Shown: positions 7,983 through 17,553, counted from the stretch's first letter. The stretch is DNA of 64,000 nt from Clostridia bacterium (GCA_017404985.1 JAFRBK010000047.1:31555-95554); one strand, 5' to 3'. Notes: a model not told the origin generated them from the letters alone. Numbers and translations: made by a program.

Positions 7983-10900
7983 TTGAAGTCTTATGTTCTG
8001 ATGATTGGAGACGGCGCCGGCGCCCTGCTGCCCATGCTGTGCGGCATATCGGCAGGGATGGCCGGCGCCCTTCCCTCCCTGGGCATCTTTCATCTTTCTT
8101 CCCGGGAGGAATCCTCCCCCTATCCGCGGATCGCGGAGGATTTGAATGCCTGCCACGCGGCCTTCGATGCCGCCGGTGAACCGTTTTTTCCGGCGGCCTT
8201 TTCGTATGCCTCCTGTGCGGTCTCGCTGCCGGATATCCGGGAGCTTTCCGGCCGTCCGGAGGATGCGGAGCTTCTTTCGGCGCTCCGGGGCAGGGGCCTT
8301 CCGCTCTCCTTTCATACGGACTGGGATGCCGTTTCCTGGGTGTTCAGCGCCATGCTGTCGGAAAACCACCCGTCCCTTGCGCCGTTCCTCTCCTGGGTTC
8401 ATCAGCTCCAGAGTATTGCGGACCAGGACCGGGATCTGCGCCTGACCCTGCTTTTTAATCCTTCGGATGCCTTTGCCGCTGGCGCGGCTCTCGCCCTGCT
8501 TCCTTTCCTCCGGGCCCGGTTCAGCGAAAGCACGGTTTTCCTTTCTGCCCTGGCTGTCTGCGCGCCGGATTCTGCCGGCCAGGATGCCCGCGGGAATTGT
8601 TCGTCCTTTCTTTCAGCAGTCCGGGACCGCCGCCTGCTTCGCCGTTTGGAAACCGAACCCACGCGCGGTGCGGACGCCTTCTGGCTACTTTCCCTCCCGG
8701 CTTCCCTTCAGGCGGATCCCGGCCCGTTGCTGGGCTTGTCCGCCTGCCGCGTTCTTGGCGTCCTCTCTTCTCCTGATAAAGTCCCGCCCTGCGGCCTCCA
8801 TACCCGTTTTCTGCCCGGCACGCTGGCCTGGAAGGCGCTCGGCCCGGAAGCAACCCCTGTTTTTTCGTTTATCCGGACTTCGGTCTGGTTTCTGGCGGAT
8901 GTGTCTCCCTTGTTCTGCCCGACGGCAAACCGTACCGTGGTTCCCAGAAACAGTTTCTCCCGCCTCCTGCAGAAAACCATTTCTGCCCATCCAGGCGTTC
9001 GCGGCTGCTTCTCCTCCCTGGATCGCAGCCTTCGCCTGATCCTTTCCGAACTGGTCGCGCTTTTACGCTTCCTGCCGGCCGAGCTGCGGGATCCGGAAAC
9101 AAATGATGCCCGCTGGGCCTCCGCCGTCTCCGCCTGCGGCCGGGCCGTGACCACCGCTTCGGAGTTGGATGTCTCCCGGGCGGAAGCGGAAGAATCCGGT
9201 CTGGACCGGGTGATGCCCGTTCACCGGGTTTCCCTGGAGGACACGGAGGAGGAGCGCCTTCTTCGCCGCCTGGACGAAATGGAAGATCAGCTTGCCCAGG
9301 ATCTTGCCAAAAGGGATCAGGCGTTCACCCGGCTCGGCGGCGCCCGCTCCGCCCAGGTCCTGCTGGACTGCCGTGCCCGCTGTGTCTCCGCTGGGAAGAA
9401 AGCCCGCACCCTGTTCAGGGAGCTGATGGATGCCCCGGGGACCGAGCATCTGGCCATTGCCTCGACGGAAAGAAGAATCCGCCTCCTGGATGCCGCGATC
9501 GCCCGCTGCGATGAGGACTGGGAAACCTTCTTCCGGGAGGAGCTCTTTGCCCGCCCGGCCGCGGGCATGCCCGCCGACCTTCCGGACCGCCTGCTGCATC
9601 CGGAGGTTCTCAGCCTCCTGGAGCAGGTGCTGCGGGAAAATGATGCCTCCGAAAAAAGCCTGCGGGAGCATCTGGCCGATTTTCTTCCCGGCCATCCCCT
9701 TTCGGATGAAAAACAGCTTCTGAAAAAGCTGATGAAATCGAAACTCCTTTCGGAATCCTCCTCCCCGGCAGACGTTTTCGCCGCCATGAACCGGGTGGTT
9801 CGGGAGGAGGCGGATGCGGTCCGCTGGTCCCTGGCCGGCTCCTGTCCGGATCTGCCGCTCCTTCCGGATTGTTATGCCGATCCCGCGCCCGTGTCCTTAT
9901 CTGCGCTGGTTTCCCTGCTTCCGGCGCCGGCCGCGGAAGCGGACGCTTCTTCCCTTCGCGGGCTCTATGCCCTGCTGGCTCTTCTTCAGTATCGCCGCCC
10001 TTCCGCGGGGGATCCGGTCCTGTCGGTCAGCCGCCTGTCCGCGGGCCAGTCTCCGCTGGTTGCAGCCTGGCTCTCGTCCGCTGATGCGGAGGAAGTCCAA
10101 ATTCTTTCCCTGAAAAAAGGAGAGGATTCCCAGCCTTTTGCCCTGCTTCTCCCCGGCCGTGCCTTCCGTCCTGCCAAATGGACCGAAGCGCATCAGCGTC
10201 TGGTTCCCCCCTTCGTGTCCTGGTTCAGCCGGGAGGACGGGCGTTTCCTGGATCCCTGCTCCCTCCTGTGCGAAACCGACCGGGATCTCCTTCTCCGCCA
10301 TCTTTCCGCCGTGCTGAAGGCGCTCCCGGAGGAGGATGCCTCGTCTCCTCTGCGCGGTTTTGTCTCGTCCTTTCATGATGCGCTTCAGGCAGCCTCGCCT
10401 TCTTTGGACACGGATCATCTGTCGGTCCGCCTCCGGGCGGTATGCGGCCTGCCGGACCTGCCGTCCTATCGCGAAAGCCTCTGCCGTATCGAATGCCGTT
10501 ATGAGCATGGCCTTTCTCTGGATGCGGTCGCTTCCTGCCTGTCCGGCGCGGACTGCCCCGCCCTCTCCGTTTCCCCGGACGCTGTGGATGTCCTCTATTC
10601 ATGGCGGGGAATCATCTTCGCCCGGGAAAACCCGGTCGCGCTGTTGTCCTCCGTTCCTTTCCCGGAGGAGGATTTCGTCCTGAAGACCCTTGCCCAGGAG
10701 TGTGATACGCTGGATCTTTTCTCGGATGATTATCGGGATGCCCTGGTGCGCAACTTGCTCCTGCTCCGGGAAAAATGCCCGGATGCCGATCCGGATTGTC
10801 TCTCCATCCTGAACCGGCTGCTGGAGGAATCCGGCAAGCCGATTGAGGAAAAAGTGACGAAGCTGTCCTGGCCCTGGGATCCGAAGTCCCCATCTGTCAT

Positions 10901-13157
10901 AACCCTCTTTTCCGAATGCCTCGGAGATTCCCTCTCCGGGCCGTCCCTGCAGCCCTTCTCGGACCTGTTGGCCATCTGCCCCACCCGGGGAGGCGAAATC
11001 CTGGGGGATACAATTCTGTCCGAGTGCTGTTCCCTCCCGCCGCTGGTTCCGCCCGCGGAAGCGGAAACCGGCCCGGAATCCGGTTCGGAATCATCTGATT
11101 CCCCCGCGGAGCCGGCGCAGCCTGCCCCCTCCGCCCCTGCCATTGCGGAGGATGCCCTGCTGCCGCCCCTGTCCCCTGGCTTTGCCTCCGCTCTCTGCCT
11201 CACGGCGGAAGGCCGCACGCTGTTGAAGCCGGGTTTTCTGGAGTTCAGGCGCCTGGAAACAGGTTCCATTCGTGTTTCTCTGAATCTGCAGGGCAATTTC
11301 CCGCTCTGCCTCTCCCGCACCTATGGTCCCGAAGAATTCCTGACCCTCTATTCCCATACTATGCCGACGGCGGCTGTCTGGCCGGATCTTCCCTTTGATC
11401 CGGAGCTGTGGCGTTCCTATTTTGTCTTCAGCCATACGGCCGAATCCATGCGCCTGTCGGTCCTCCTTCCGGATGGGTCAGAGTCTCCCCTCGGACGGGA
11501 AGCCGGATCCTCCGTCACCCGCCTGTCCGCCTGCCCCGTCTGCCTTTTTGTGCGCCGGGACGGGGACGCTGTCGCTGCTGTTCCGAATCTGCTTCCGAAG
11601 CCACAGCTGCCGGAAGGCGGCCCTGTCACCGTCTGCATTGATTTCGGCTCTTCCGCCTCCTCCGTCATTTTTTCCGGCCCCGGCGGAAGCTCGCCGATGC
11701 ACGGCGCTTCCTCCGTCCGCACGCTCCTGTCCAATCCGGCCTCTGCCCGGGACCTGCTTCGCCGGGAGTTCCTTCCGGCGGTGCCGGTGTCTGCCCTGCT
11801 GCCCTCCGCGGTCCGCCTGCGGGATGGGGCCGATGGGGAACCTGTGCCTTTTCTCAGCGGCCTGATGCTGATGGCTTCCGGCCTTCAGGATGTCATGTCC
11901 CTGCCGTCCGTCTCCCTCTGGTCCTGCATGAAATGGGAAGACCCCGATGGCGCAGCCATGTCCCTTTGCATGCATCAGGTCATGCTGCTCTCCGCTCTTC
12001 AGGCCCGCCTTTCCGGCGCCTCCTCCCTGCAGTGGCGTTTCGCGGTGCCCGATGAAATGGCCAGCGAAGGACGGGAAAAATGGGCCAATGCCCTCCGTGC
12101 TGCCGCAGCTTCCGTCATGGCGGAAAGCGGCTTCCCGCTTTCCGCCGGCACGGTTCCCCTGCTTTTTGCCTCCGAGTCCCAGGCCCTGGGCGCGTATTTC
12201 CGGCTCTGTGCTCCCGAGGATGCCCGCGGCGGGTTCATGGTGCTGGACCTGGGGTCCTCCACGGCGGATATCTCCCTCTTCCTCCGGAACAGGGAAACGC
12301 CCGTCCGCACCTGCCAGGTGCCCCTCGGCATCCATTATATGGTGCTTCCTTCCCTGCTTCGTGACCCGGATCTCCTGTTCGCCGATTTCGGCTTTGTCCA
12401 GGACGAGCGGTTTATGAATGACTGCGCTCTGCTCCGGAATATCCTGGTGAAGGCGCAGTCAGACCCGGCGGCCCTCCGCCACGCCCGGCTGGCCCTGGAC
12501 ACGTTTATTGCGGATCATGCCGGCCTGCTGGTTTCCGCCGTCGGCCAGTCGGTCATGGCGGGGGCTCCCGGACGTCTGGCCTCCCTCCTGCTGCTTCATT
12601 TTTCCTGCCTGATGATGATGGCCGGCCTGATCCTGCTGCAGATGGCCGCGGACCCGAGCCGCAATGATTTCCTTCCGGACCAGATGAGCGTCTGCCTTTC
12701 CGGCCGTGGCGCCCTCTGGATTCAGTCCCTGCCCGATCCGGTCAAGGCCGGCCTCTGGCGTTTTCTCTCCATGTTCCGGAATCCGCGGATCGCTTCCCTC
12801 GCTCTCCTGTTCTCCGCCGAAAAGAAAATGGAAATCCCCGTCGGCCTGTCGGTGCTTTCGGAGGTCACCGACGGCCTCCCGCCGGCCGCGATGGTGCCCG
12901 CGTCCTTGGCCGTCCGTCCTGAAGAGCTGCTGCCGGAATTCCTGCTGCGGTTCCTCCGGGAGTTCCCGGCCTCCGCCGCCCTGCTGTTCAGGGATTTCTT
13001 CTCGAATGATTTTTATCATCCCTTTACGCCGCGGGGGGAAGCGATCATCTCCTCCGCGATTTCCCAGGCCTTCTCGCTGCGGGAAACGCCGCGCCCCTAC
13101 AGTGCCCTGTCCTCCTGGATCGGGATTTTGCTGGACCTGGTTCAGGAGAACCGCTGA
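7983..13157 (+). CDS. Giant 1724-aa protein with C-terminal actin/Hsp70-like ATPase domain; possible degenerate tubulin-like N-terminus
   Basis: Starts at TTG with GAGG eight bases upstream; no RBS-backed ATG lies nearby. Residues 1-250 look like a Rossmann-type domain (MIGDGAGALLPML), with a later segment (AAGALALLPFLRARFSES-like) that recalls the tubulin T4-loop region but lacks the GGGTGSG consensus (inference). A charged coiled-coil stretch lies around 415-445 and a long helical middle follows. An acidic/Pro/Ser linker (about 1025-1060) precedes a beta-rich part. The C-terminus has two ASKHA phosphate loops, DFGSSASSV (about 1219) and DLGSSTADIS (about 1422), about 200 residues apart, and an adenosine-type motif CLSGRGALW (about 1570). 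No signal peptide is seen. It sits 15 bases after galE and 22 before a methyltransferase gene. Function unknown. Confidence 0.8.
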   Translation: MKSYVLMIGDGAGALLPMLCGISAGMAGALPSLGIFHLSSREESSPYPRIAEDLNACHAAFDAAGEPFFPAAFSYASCAVSLPDIRELSGRPEDAELLSALRGRGLPLSFHTDWDAVSWVFSAMLSENHPSLAPFLSWVHQLQSIADQDRDLRLTLLFNPSDAFAAGAALALLPFLRARFSESTVFLSALAVCAPDSAGQDARGNCSSFLSAVRDRRLLRRLETEPTRGADAFWLLSLPASLQADPGPLLGLSACRVLGVLSSPDKVPPCGLHTRFLPGTLAWKALGPEATPVFSFIRTSVWFLADVSPLFCPTANRTVVPRNSFSRLLQKTISAHPGVRGCFSSLDRSLRLILSELVALLRFLPAELRDPETNDARWASAVSACGRAVTTASELDVSRAEAEESGLDRVMPVHRVSLEDTEEERLLRRLDEMEDQLAQDLAKRDQAFTRLGGARSAQVLLDCRARCVSAGKKARTLFRELMDAPGTEHLAIASTERRIRLLDAAIARCDEDWETFFREELFARPAAGMPADLPDRLLHPEVLSLLEQVLRENDASEKSLREHLADFLPGHPLSDEKQLLKKLMKSKLLSESSSPADVFAAMNRVVREEADAVRWSLAGSCPDLPLLPDCYADPAPVSLSALVSLLPAPAAEADASSLRGLYALLALLQYRRPSAGDPVLSVSRLSAGQSPLVAAWLSSADAEEVQILSLKKGEDSQPFALLLPGRAFRPAKWTEAHQRLVPPFVSWFSREDGRFLDPCSLLCETDRDLLLRHLSAVLKALPEEDASSPLRGFVSSFHDALQAASPSLDTDHLSVRLRAVCGLPDLPSYRESLCRIECRYEHGLSLDAVASCLSGADCPALSVSPDAVDVLYSWRGIIFARENPVALLSSVPFPEEDFVLKTLAQECDTLDLFSDDYRDALVRNLLLLREKCPDADPDCLSILNRLLEESGKPIEEKVTKLSWPWDPKSPSVITLFSECLGDSLSGPSLQPFSDLLAICPTRGGEILGDTILSECCSLPPLVPPAEAETGPESGSESSDSPAEPAQPAPSAPAIAEDALLPPLSPGFASALCLTAEGRTLLKPGFLEFRRLETGSIRVSLNLQGNFPLCLSRTYGPEEFLTLYSHTMPTAAVWPDLPFDPELWRSYFVFSHTAESMRLSVLLPDGSESPLGREAGSSVTRLSACPVCLFVRRDGDAVAAVPNLLPKPQLPEGGPVTVCIDFGSSASSVIFSGPGGSSPMHGASSVRTLLSNPASARDLLRREFLPAVPVSALLPSAVRLRDGADGEPVPFLSGLMLMASGLQDVMSLPSVSLWSCMKWEDPDGAAMSLCMHQVMLLSALQARLSGASSLQWRFAVPDEMASEGREKWANALRAAAASVMAESGFPLSAGTVPLLFASESQALGAYFRLCAPEDARGGFMVLDLGSSTADISLFLRNRETPVRTCQVPLGIHYMVLPSLLRDPDLLFADFGFVQDERFMNDCALLRNILVKAQSDPAALRHARLALDTFIADHAGLLVSAVGQSVMAGAPGRLASLLLLHFSCLMMMAGLILLQMAADPSRNDFLPDQMSVCLSGRGALWIQSLPDPVKAGLWRFLSMFRNPRIASLALLFSAEKKMEIPVGLSVLSEVTDGLPPAAMVPASLAVRPEELLPEFLLRFLREFPASAALLFRDFFSNDFYHPFTPRGEAIISSAISQAFSLRETPRPYSALSSWIGILLDLVQENR

Positions 13158-13179
13158 TGCTCCGGGAGGTGGATGAGCA

Positions 13180-13935
13180 ATGGAAACCATAACGTCTGTG
13201 AAAAATCCCAGGGTCCTCGCCTGGCGATCCCTGAAGGACCGCAAGGGCCGCCTGGAGGAATCCGCTTTTCTGGTCGAAGGCGCCCGCATGGTTCAGGAGG
13301 CGCTGGCCTCTTCCTTTGAGGTGAAATCCCTCCTCCTCCGGGAGGACTATCCGCAGCCGGACGGCATCCCCTCCGGCTGCAGGGTGTTCCGCCTGTCGGA
13401 TCATGTGTTTCAGTCCGTCTGCGATACCCGTACGCCCCAGGGTATCGCCGCCGTGCTCTCCCTGTGCGCCCGGCCCGCTGAAGGCCCTCGGCTGCTGGCC
13501 CTCGACGGGGTCCAGGACCCCGGTAATGTGGGTACCATGGTCCGCACGGCGGATGCCGCCGGCTTCAGCGGCGTGCTCTTCAGCCCGGACTGTGCCGACC
13601 TCTTCTCCCCGAAAGTGCTGCGTTCCACCATGGGCAGCGTGTTCCGCCTGGGCTTTTCCTTCCCTTCCTCCCTGCCGGATGCGCTGGAGGAATTAAAAAA
13701 GAAAGGCTTTTCCATTCTTTCCTCCCAGCTGGACGGAGAGCCTTTCTTTGAAAGAAAGCAGGTTTCGCCTTCCTTTGTCCTGATTGTCGGCAATGAGGGA
13801 AACGGTATTTCTGGCCCGGTCAAAGACGCCGCTACCCATCATCTTCGCCTGCCGATGGCCGGCGGCGCCGAATCCCTGAATGCCGCGGTGGCCGCGGGAA
13901 TTATGATGTACGACCTTGTCCGCGATTCCTTCTGA
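13180..13935 (+). CDS. SpoU/TrmH family 2'-O-ribose RNA methyltransferase
   Basis: 251 residues. An N-terminal substrate-binding domain (SVKNPRVLAWRSLKDRKGR ... FLVEGARMVQEAL) is typical of the RlmB/TsnR group. The SPOUT catalytic domain shows motif 1 (DPGNVGTMVRTADAAGF), motif 2 (LIVGNEGNGIS) and motif 3 (LPMAGGAESLNAAVAAGI). The family uses SAM to methylate a ribose 2'-hydroxyl, usually in 23S rRNA or tRNA. GGAGGTG precedes the ATG. It is the last gene of the plus-strand operon and converges on the ferredoxin/ASKHA gene with two bases between them. Confidence 0.92.
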   Translation: METITSVKNPRVLAWRSLKDRKGRLEESAFLVEGARMVQEALASSFEVKSLLLREDYPQPDGIPSGCRVFRLSDHVFQSVCDTRTPQGIAAVLSLCARPAEGPRLLALDGVQDPGNVGTMVRTADAAGFSGVLFSPDCADLFSPKVLRSTMGSVFRLGFSFPSSLPDALEELKKKGFSILSSQLDGEPFFERKQVSPSFVLIVGNEGNGISGPVKDAATHHLRLPMAGGAESLNAAVAAGIMMYDLVRDSF

Positions 13936-13937
13936 TT

Positions 13938-15380
13938 TTAAAAATGCAGGTGTTCCGTAAACAGGCGGTTGAATGCGGGATCCCCGCCCAGCAGCACAGG
14001 CTTTGCCCGGGAAGCGATTTCCCGGATTCTTTTTTTGCTGTTTTCGTCCCGCAGCATGGCGGCGCCCCGGATCGCCGCGTTCCCGATTTCTTCGGCGATG
14101 GCGGGAAAGGCCGCTGGAATCAGCCCGATACCCGCCGCGTTTACCAGGTTCATCCGGCTCCCGAACCCGCCGCACAGATAGGCTTTCCGGATCTCCTTCC
14201 ACGCCGTTCCCGAGGCGTTCATCAGCATCTCCATGCCCGCGTTCAGCGCGGCCTTGGCCAGCAGCACGCTCTGCACGTCCTCCTGGTACAGGCGGACGCC
14301 TTCCGCCAGCGACATCGGCTCCTCCATACGGCCGTCCGTCCCGATCAGCTTCAGGCCGAGGCCGCAGGCCACCGCGTCGATCACGCCGGATCCGCACAGT
14401 CCCGTTGCCTTTTCCCCGCCGATGGTCCGGACGGTAATACCGTTTCCGCCCGCCGAAACCCGGTCAATGGCGCCCGGCCGGGCCCCGCACCCGTTCCGGA
14501 TGCCGACACCCTCCAGCGCCGGCCCCATCGCAACGGAGGTGGCATACAGGACGCCGTTTTTCCACAGCGCCAGCTCCCCGTTGGTGCCCAGGTCGCAAAG
14601 CAGGGCCGTCTCCGCCCGGTCGCACATGCCGGAAGCCAGCACGGCGCAGGCCAGATCCGCCCCGATAAACCCGTGGATGCAGGGCGGCAGATAGGCTGCC
14701 CTTCCCAGGAAGGGAATCGTCTCGTCAAACCGGTGGTCCGGTTCAAACGGCGCCTTACCCATCGCTTCCGGGTTCCTGCCGGTCAGCAGATAGAGCATCG
14801 TGGTGTTTCCGGTAATGGCCCATTGCGTAATCCGTTCCGCTTCGCCGCTGCTCCGGGCCAGCTTTGCCAGGGTGTCCTGCGCGTCCCGCTGCAGGCGTTC
14901 GCCGCCGTGCTCCAGCGCGTAACTGATTCTCCCCAGCACGTCGTCGGCGACGCTTCTCTGCGGATTCTCCGCCCCGGCGGAAAAAAAAGGAAGCGGGTCG
15001 TTTCCCCGGTACAGGCTCAGAACGATGGTGGTGGTTCCGAGGTCCGCGGCAGCGAATACATCCGCAGGGCTTGTTAAAGGATGAGATGATGCCGTCCGGT
15101 CCTTCAGAATGATGATGTCCGGTTTGCTTTCCAGCTTCAGTTCGGCATCGCCGTTCAGCCGGGTCAGGCAGGACAGCCGCTGCCCGGCTTCTTTCTCCCG
15201 CGGCGTCATGTCGGAAAGGCGGCCTGTGATCGCAATGCCGCATTGTCCGCATGTTCCCCGCCCACCGCATGGGTGCTCAAAAGGAACGCCCCCGGCCGCG
15301 AGCACTTCCCGCACGGTCGGCGTTCCCTCAAATGCCACCGTCTCCGTTTGTCCGTCCCTGTGAATTGTCAGTACCGGCAT
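13938..15380 (-). CDS. RACo-like [2Fe-2S]/ASKHA protein (corrinoid reductive-activator family, DUF4445)
   Basis: 480 residues. An N-terminal plant-type ferredoxin domain has ligands C38, C44, C47 and C71 (CGGRGTCGQC ... LSC). It is joined to an ASKHA ATPase domain (AAADLGTTTIVLSL, then ALLCDLGTNGELAL, then LCGGFGSRMN). Relatives reduce the cobalt of corrinoid proteins at the cost of ATP. No methyltransferase or corrinoid protein is encoded nearby, so the target is unclear. It is the last gene of the minus-strand operon membrane protein - sortase B - this gene, 31 bases after the sortase. The GGAGG is 12 bases from the ATG, a rather long spacing. Confidence 0.85.
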   Translation of the reverse strand: MPVLTIHRDGQTETVAFEGTPTVREVLAAGGVPFEHPCGGRGTCGQCGIAITGRLSDMTPREKEAGQRLSCLTRLNGDAELKLESKPDIIILKDRTASSHPLTSPADVFAAADLGTTTIVLSLYRGNDPLPFFSAGAENPQRSVADDVLGRISYALEHGGERLQRDAQDTLAKLARSSGEAERITQWAITGNTTMLYLLTGRNPEAMGKAPFEPDHRFDETIPFLGRAAYLPPCIHGFIGADLACAVLASGMCDRAETALLCDLGTNGELALWKNGVLYATSVAMGPALEGVGIRNGCGARPGAIDRVSAGGNGITVRTIGGEKATGLCGSGVIDAVACGLGLKLIGTDGRMEEPMSLAEGVRLYQEDVQSVLLAKAALNAGMEMLMNASGTAWKEIRKAYLCGGFGSRMNLVNAAGIGLIPAAFPAIAEEIGNAAIRGAAMLRDENSKKRIREIASRAKPVLLGGDPAFNRLFTEHLHF

Positions 15381-15411
15381 GGGTCCGCTGTTCCTCCCGC
15401 AGGTTTTCCTC

Positions 15412-16428
15412 TTATGGTGTTGTCAACCGAGACAGGGTTTTCATCTGGATGTTGTCTTCGGCCTCGCCTTCCCGCAGCCGCCGGGCTGCCACCACCAGCC
15501 GCTGGTCGTCGTCGGATGTGCAGGTAATCAGCAGCAGCAGCTGGTCCTTCGCGGAAACATCCGTCACCGATCCGGTCATGTCGCAGGCAATCAGGCTGTT
15601 CAGCGCCTCCTGGCGCACACCTTCGTCCAGGGAGGTCAGGGCATACAGGTCCGCAAACCGGGCGGTTCCGCGAACGATGCTGATCTGTCCGACGGCGAAC
15701 ACCACAAATGTCCCTTCCTCGTACAGGGTATCGCATGTAATGATCCGGTGTTTGTAAGCGTATCCGGACTGTTCGAATTTTTTCAGGTTGCCGAACATGG
15801 CCCCGGTCTTCATGTTGTGCCCGTACAGCAGCAGGCACGGCGGCCGGTCCAGCAGGGAGATCCCTTCGTCCAGGAAAATCGCGCCGTTGACGTTTCGGTT
15901 CCCCATGGCGTCGTGGTTCAGGAAAAAGGTGTTGTCCTTCTGCACGACAGCCTCATCCACCCCGTCCAGCTTCAGCCATCCCATGATGTATCCGCTCTTT
16001 TTCCGCAGATTCTGGAATCGGGAGGAAACCTTCAGCTTCGGATTGTCGGGATACCGGTTTCCGAAGGCCTGGGCGGCCTTTTCGTCCGTTTCGGGCGTAG
16101 GCGCCTCCGTCGGGGCAGCCGTGTTCGCGGGTGCCTGCGTTGCGGTTTCCGCCGGTTCCGGCGTGCCGGTCGGATTCTGCGTCCCGCCTTCCGCCTCAGC
16201 TGTGGCCTCGGGAATGTCTGTAGCCTCCCAGGCGTCCCTGAGCTCCTGGGATGTCTTCCGGGAATTCAGCAGATCCAGCCCATACCCGCCCAGGCGGATC
16301 AGGCTGTAGATCACCATGCCGGAAAACACAACGAGCAGGATAACACGAAGCAGGCGGCTGCGCTGCTCGCGCTGCCGCCCTGCTTCCTGTTCAGCTTTCC
16401 GCTGTTGCTCTTCCGGTATATAGGGCAT
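15412..16428 (-). CDS. srtB: Class B sortase
   Basis: Membrane-anchored transpeptidase that attaches sorted proteins to the cell wall or assembles pili. 338 residues. There is a short cytoplasmic charged tail, one transmembrane helix (about 27-46), a Thr/Pro/Ala/Glu-rich linker (about 75-120) and the sortase fold. The catalytic triad is H204 (YGHNM), C303 (LLITCTS) and R310 (DQRLVV). The Cys is followed by T-S-D-D-D rather than the commoner E. The RBS is CAGGA, seven bases from the ATG. No LPXTG or NPQTN-type substrate was recognised in the neighbours, so its substrate is elsewhere. Confidence 0.93.
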   Translation of the reverse strand: MPYIPEEQQRKAEQEAGRQREQRSRLLRVILLVVFSGMVIYSLIRLGGYGLDLLNSRKTSQELRDAWEATDIPEATAEAEGGTQNPTGTPEPAETATQAPANTAAPTEAPTPETDEKAAQAFGNRYPDNPKLKVSSRFQNLRKKSGYIMGWLKLDGVDEAVVQKDNTFFLNHDAMGNRNVNGAIFLDEGISLLDRPPCLLLYGHNMKTGAMFGNLKKFEQSGYAYKHRIITCDTLYEEGTFVVFAVGQISIVRGTARFADLYALTSLDEGVRQEALNSLIACDMTGSVTDVSAKDQLLLLITCTSDDDQRLVVAARRLREGEAEDNIQMKTLSRLTTP

Positions 16429-16456
16429 ATTTCATTCCTGCCTTGAGAGGGTAAAT

Positions 16457-17440
16457 TCAGACTTCTGTTTGTAGCTTCGCAAATTTCGGGGAAATCCGGG
16501 CGATGGAGGCGTAGGTCTCTTCCGTCGGCAGGTCCTGCATACCGGAGGCCATGTAGTTCCGCAGAACCCCAACCAGCACAAAGGGCCGGATGAACGTGCT
16601 GTGGAGGAAGGACCAGATGATCAGCCCGCAGAGCACGGCCGCCGCAATCATCAGGCTGTTCGGGTTGGTGATGATGTCGCGTACGGCGTTGCTGGTCGTG
16701 GTGGTATCGCCGCGTGCGATGGACTCGGTGATTTCCTTCGCCAGCCTCTCAAACAACTGCGGGAAATTCTTCAGAATCAGATACGCAATCCCGAAGAACG
16801 CGCCGCCGATCACAATCAGGGAAGCCAGGCCGATTCCGAAAATCCGCCCCATGTTCTTGAAGAAGGTCTTCCCGTGTTTGAAGAAGATGCCTGCGCCCTG
16901 CAGGGTGGCCTTCGTAGCCTTCTCTTCCTTTCGGTAGAAAACCCATCCGAGGCAGCAGTCGCACAGGTAGGAGATAATCGTGTTGATCACGCCGGATACA
17001 GCGGAGCCGACCGCATTCCCTGTGTCTCCCCCGATGTTCTCCCCCAGCTTGGAAATGGCTCTTCCGATCTGGTTGAAAATGCCCTTGATCAGGCCGGTCA
17101 CGGCAAAGAAGCCTGCGACGGTGGCAAACCGTTCCTTCACAATCTTCTTTCCTTCGCCGATCACGTCCTCCGGCAGTTCCCCTTCGGTCACACCCTTGGT
17201 CATCATGGCAATCTGCCCCGCCTTATAGGTATAGGAAATGAATCGGGTCACGATAGCCAGCAGAATCAGGCCGACTGTGAAACCGACGCCCAGTCCGATC
17301 AGGCCTTTGTTCCATACTTTTTCCGCTCCGTAGAATCCCGCCGCGGTAACTGCGGCCAGCATCAGAAAGCAGATCATGTCCCACCCAAGCCTGCGGAGGG
17401 AAAACCCGAGCGTCAGTTGGTAAATCTTTTTGTTGTCCAT
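16457..17440 (-). CDS. Polytopic membrane protein, function unknown
   Basis: 327 residues with about six hydrophobic helices (near 20-40, 47-72, 105-125, 145-172, 200-222 and 265-295). The loops are rich in Gly and Lys. No catalytic motif was recognised. The start is the ATG at 17440, with GGAGGTG six bases upstream; a GTG ten codons earlier has no RBS. It heads the operon with sortase B and the RACo-like protein. A 7-bp hairpin at 17470-17488 lies in the leader. Members of such families are annotated only as conserved membrane proteins. Confidence 0.72.
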   Translation of the reverse strand: MDNKKIYQLTLGFSLRRLGWDMICFLMLAAVTAAGFYGAEKVWNKGLIGLGVGFTVGLILLAIVTRFISYTYKAGQIAMMTKGVTEGELPEDVIGEGKKIVKERFATVAGFFAVTGLIKGIFNQIGRAISKLGENIGGDTGNAVGSAVSGVINTIISYLCDCCLGWVFYRKEEKATKATLQGAGIFFKHGKTFFKNMGRIFGIGLASLIVIGGAFFGIAYLILKNFPQLFERLAKEITESIARGDTTTTSNAVRDIITNPNSLMIAAAVLCGLIIWSFLHSTFIRPFVLVGVLRNYMASGMQDLPTEETYASIARISPKFAKLQTEV

Positions 17441-17469
17441 GCAGTACACCTCCGGATTGGTGTTATTCA

Positions 17470-17488
17470 CCTGTCCGGCAAGGACAGG
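17470..17488 (-). other. Leader hairpin upstream of the membrane protein/sortase operon
   Basis: CCTGTCC, the loop GGCAA and GGACAGG form a perfect 7-bp stem. It lies between the promoter at 17510-17538 and the RBS of the membrane protein, so it would be in the 5' untranslated RNA. It may affect mRNA stability or translation. Confidence 0.45.
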
Positions 17489-17509
17489 CGAATGCCCTGT
17501 TTCCCGTTT

Positions 17510-17538
17510 ATTTTATAAAGTTTCCCGCCCTGTGTCAA
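17510..17538 (-). promoter_or_regulatory. Sigma-A promoter for the membrane protein - srtB - RACo-like operon
   Basis: Minus strand: TTGACA (17538-17533), a 17-base spacer and TAAAAT (17515-17510). Close to consensus and divergent from the next promoter. Confidence 0.85.
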
Positions 17539-17553
17539 CCGACTCATCTTATG

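Noticed and set aside
6024-8402. 792-codon open frame on the minus strand
   Set aside because: It lies opposite the nucleotidyltransferase, galE and the giant gene. Its translation is His/Gly/Arg-rich without domains, and GC-rich codon bias explains the open frame.
11478-12335. 285-codon minus-strand open frame
   Set aside because: Antisense to the actin-like domain of the giant protein; no RBS and no recognisable domain.
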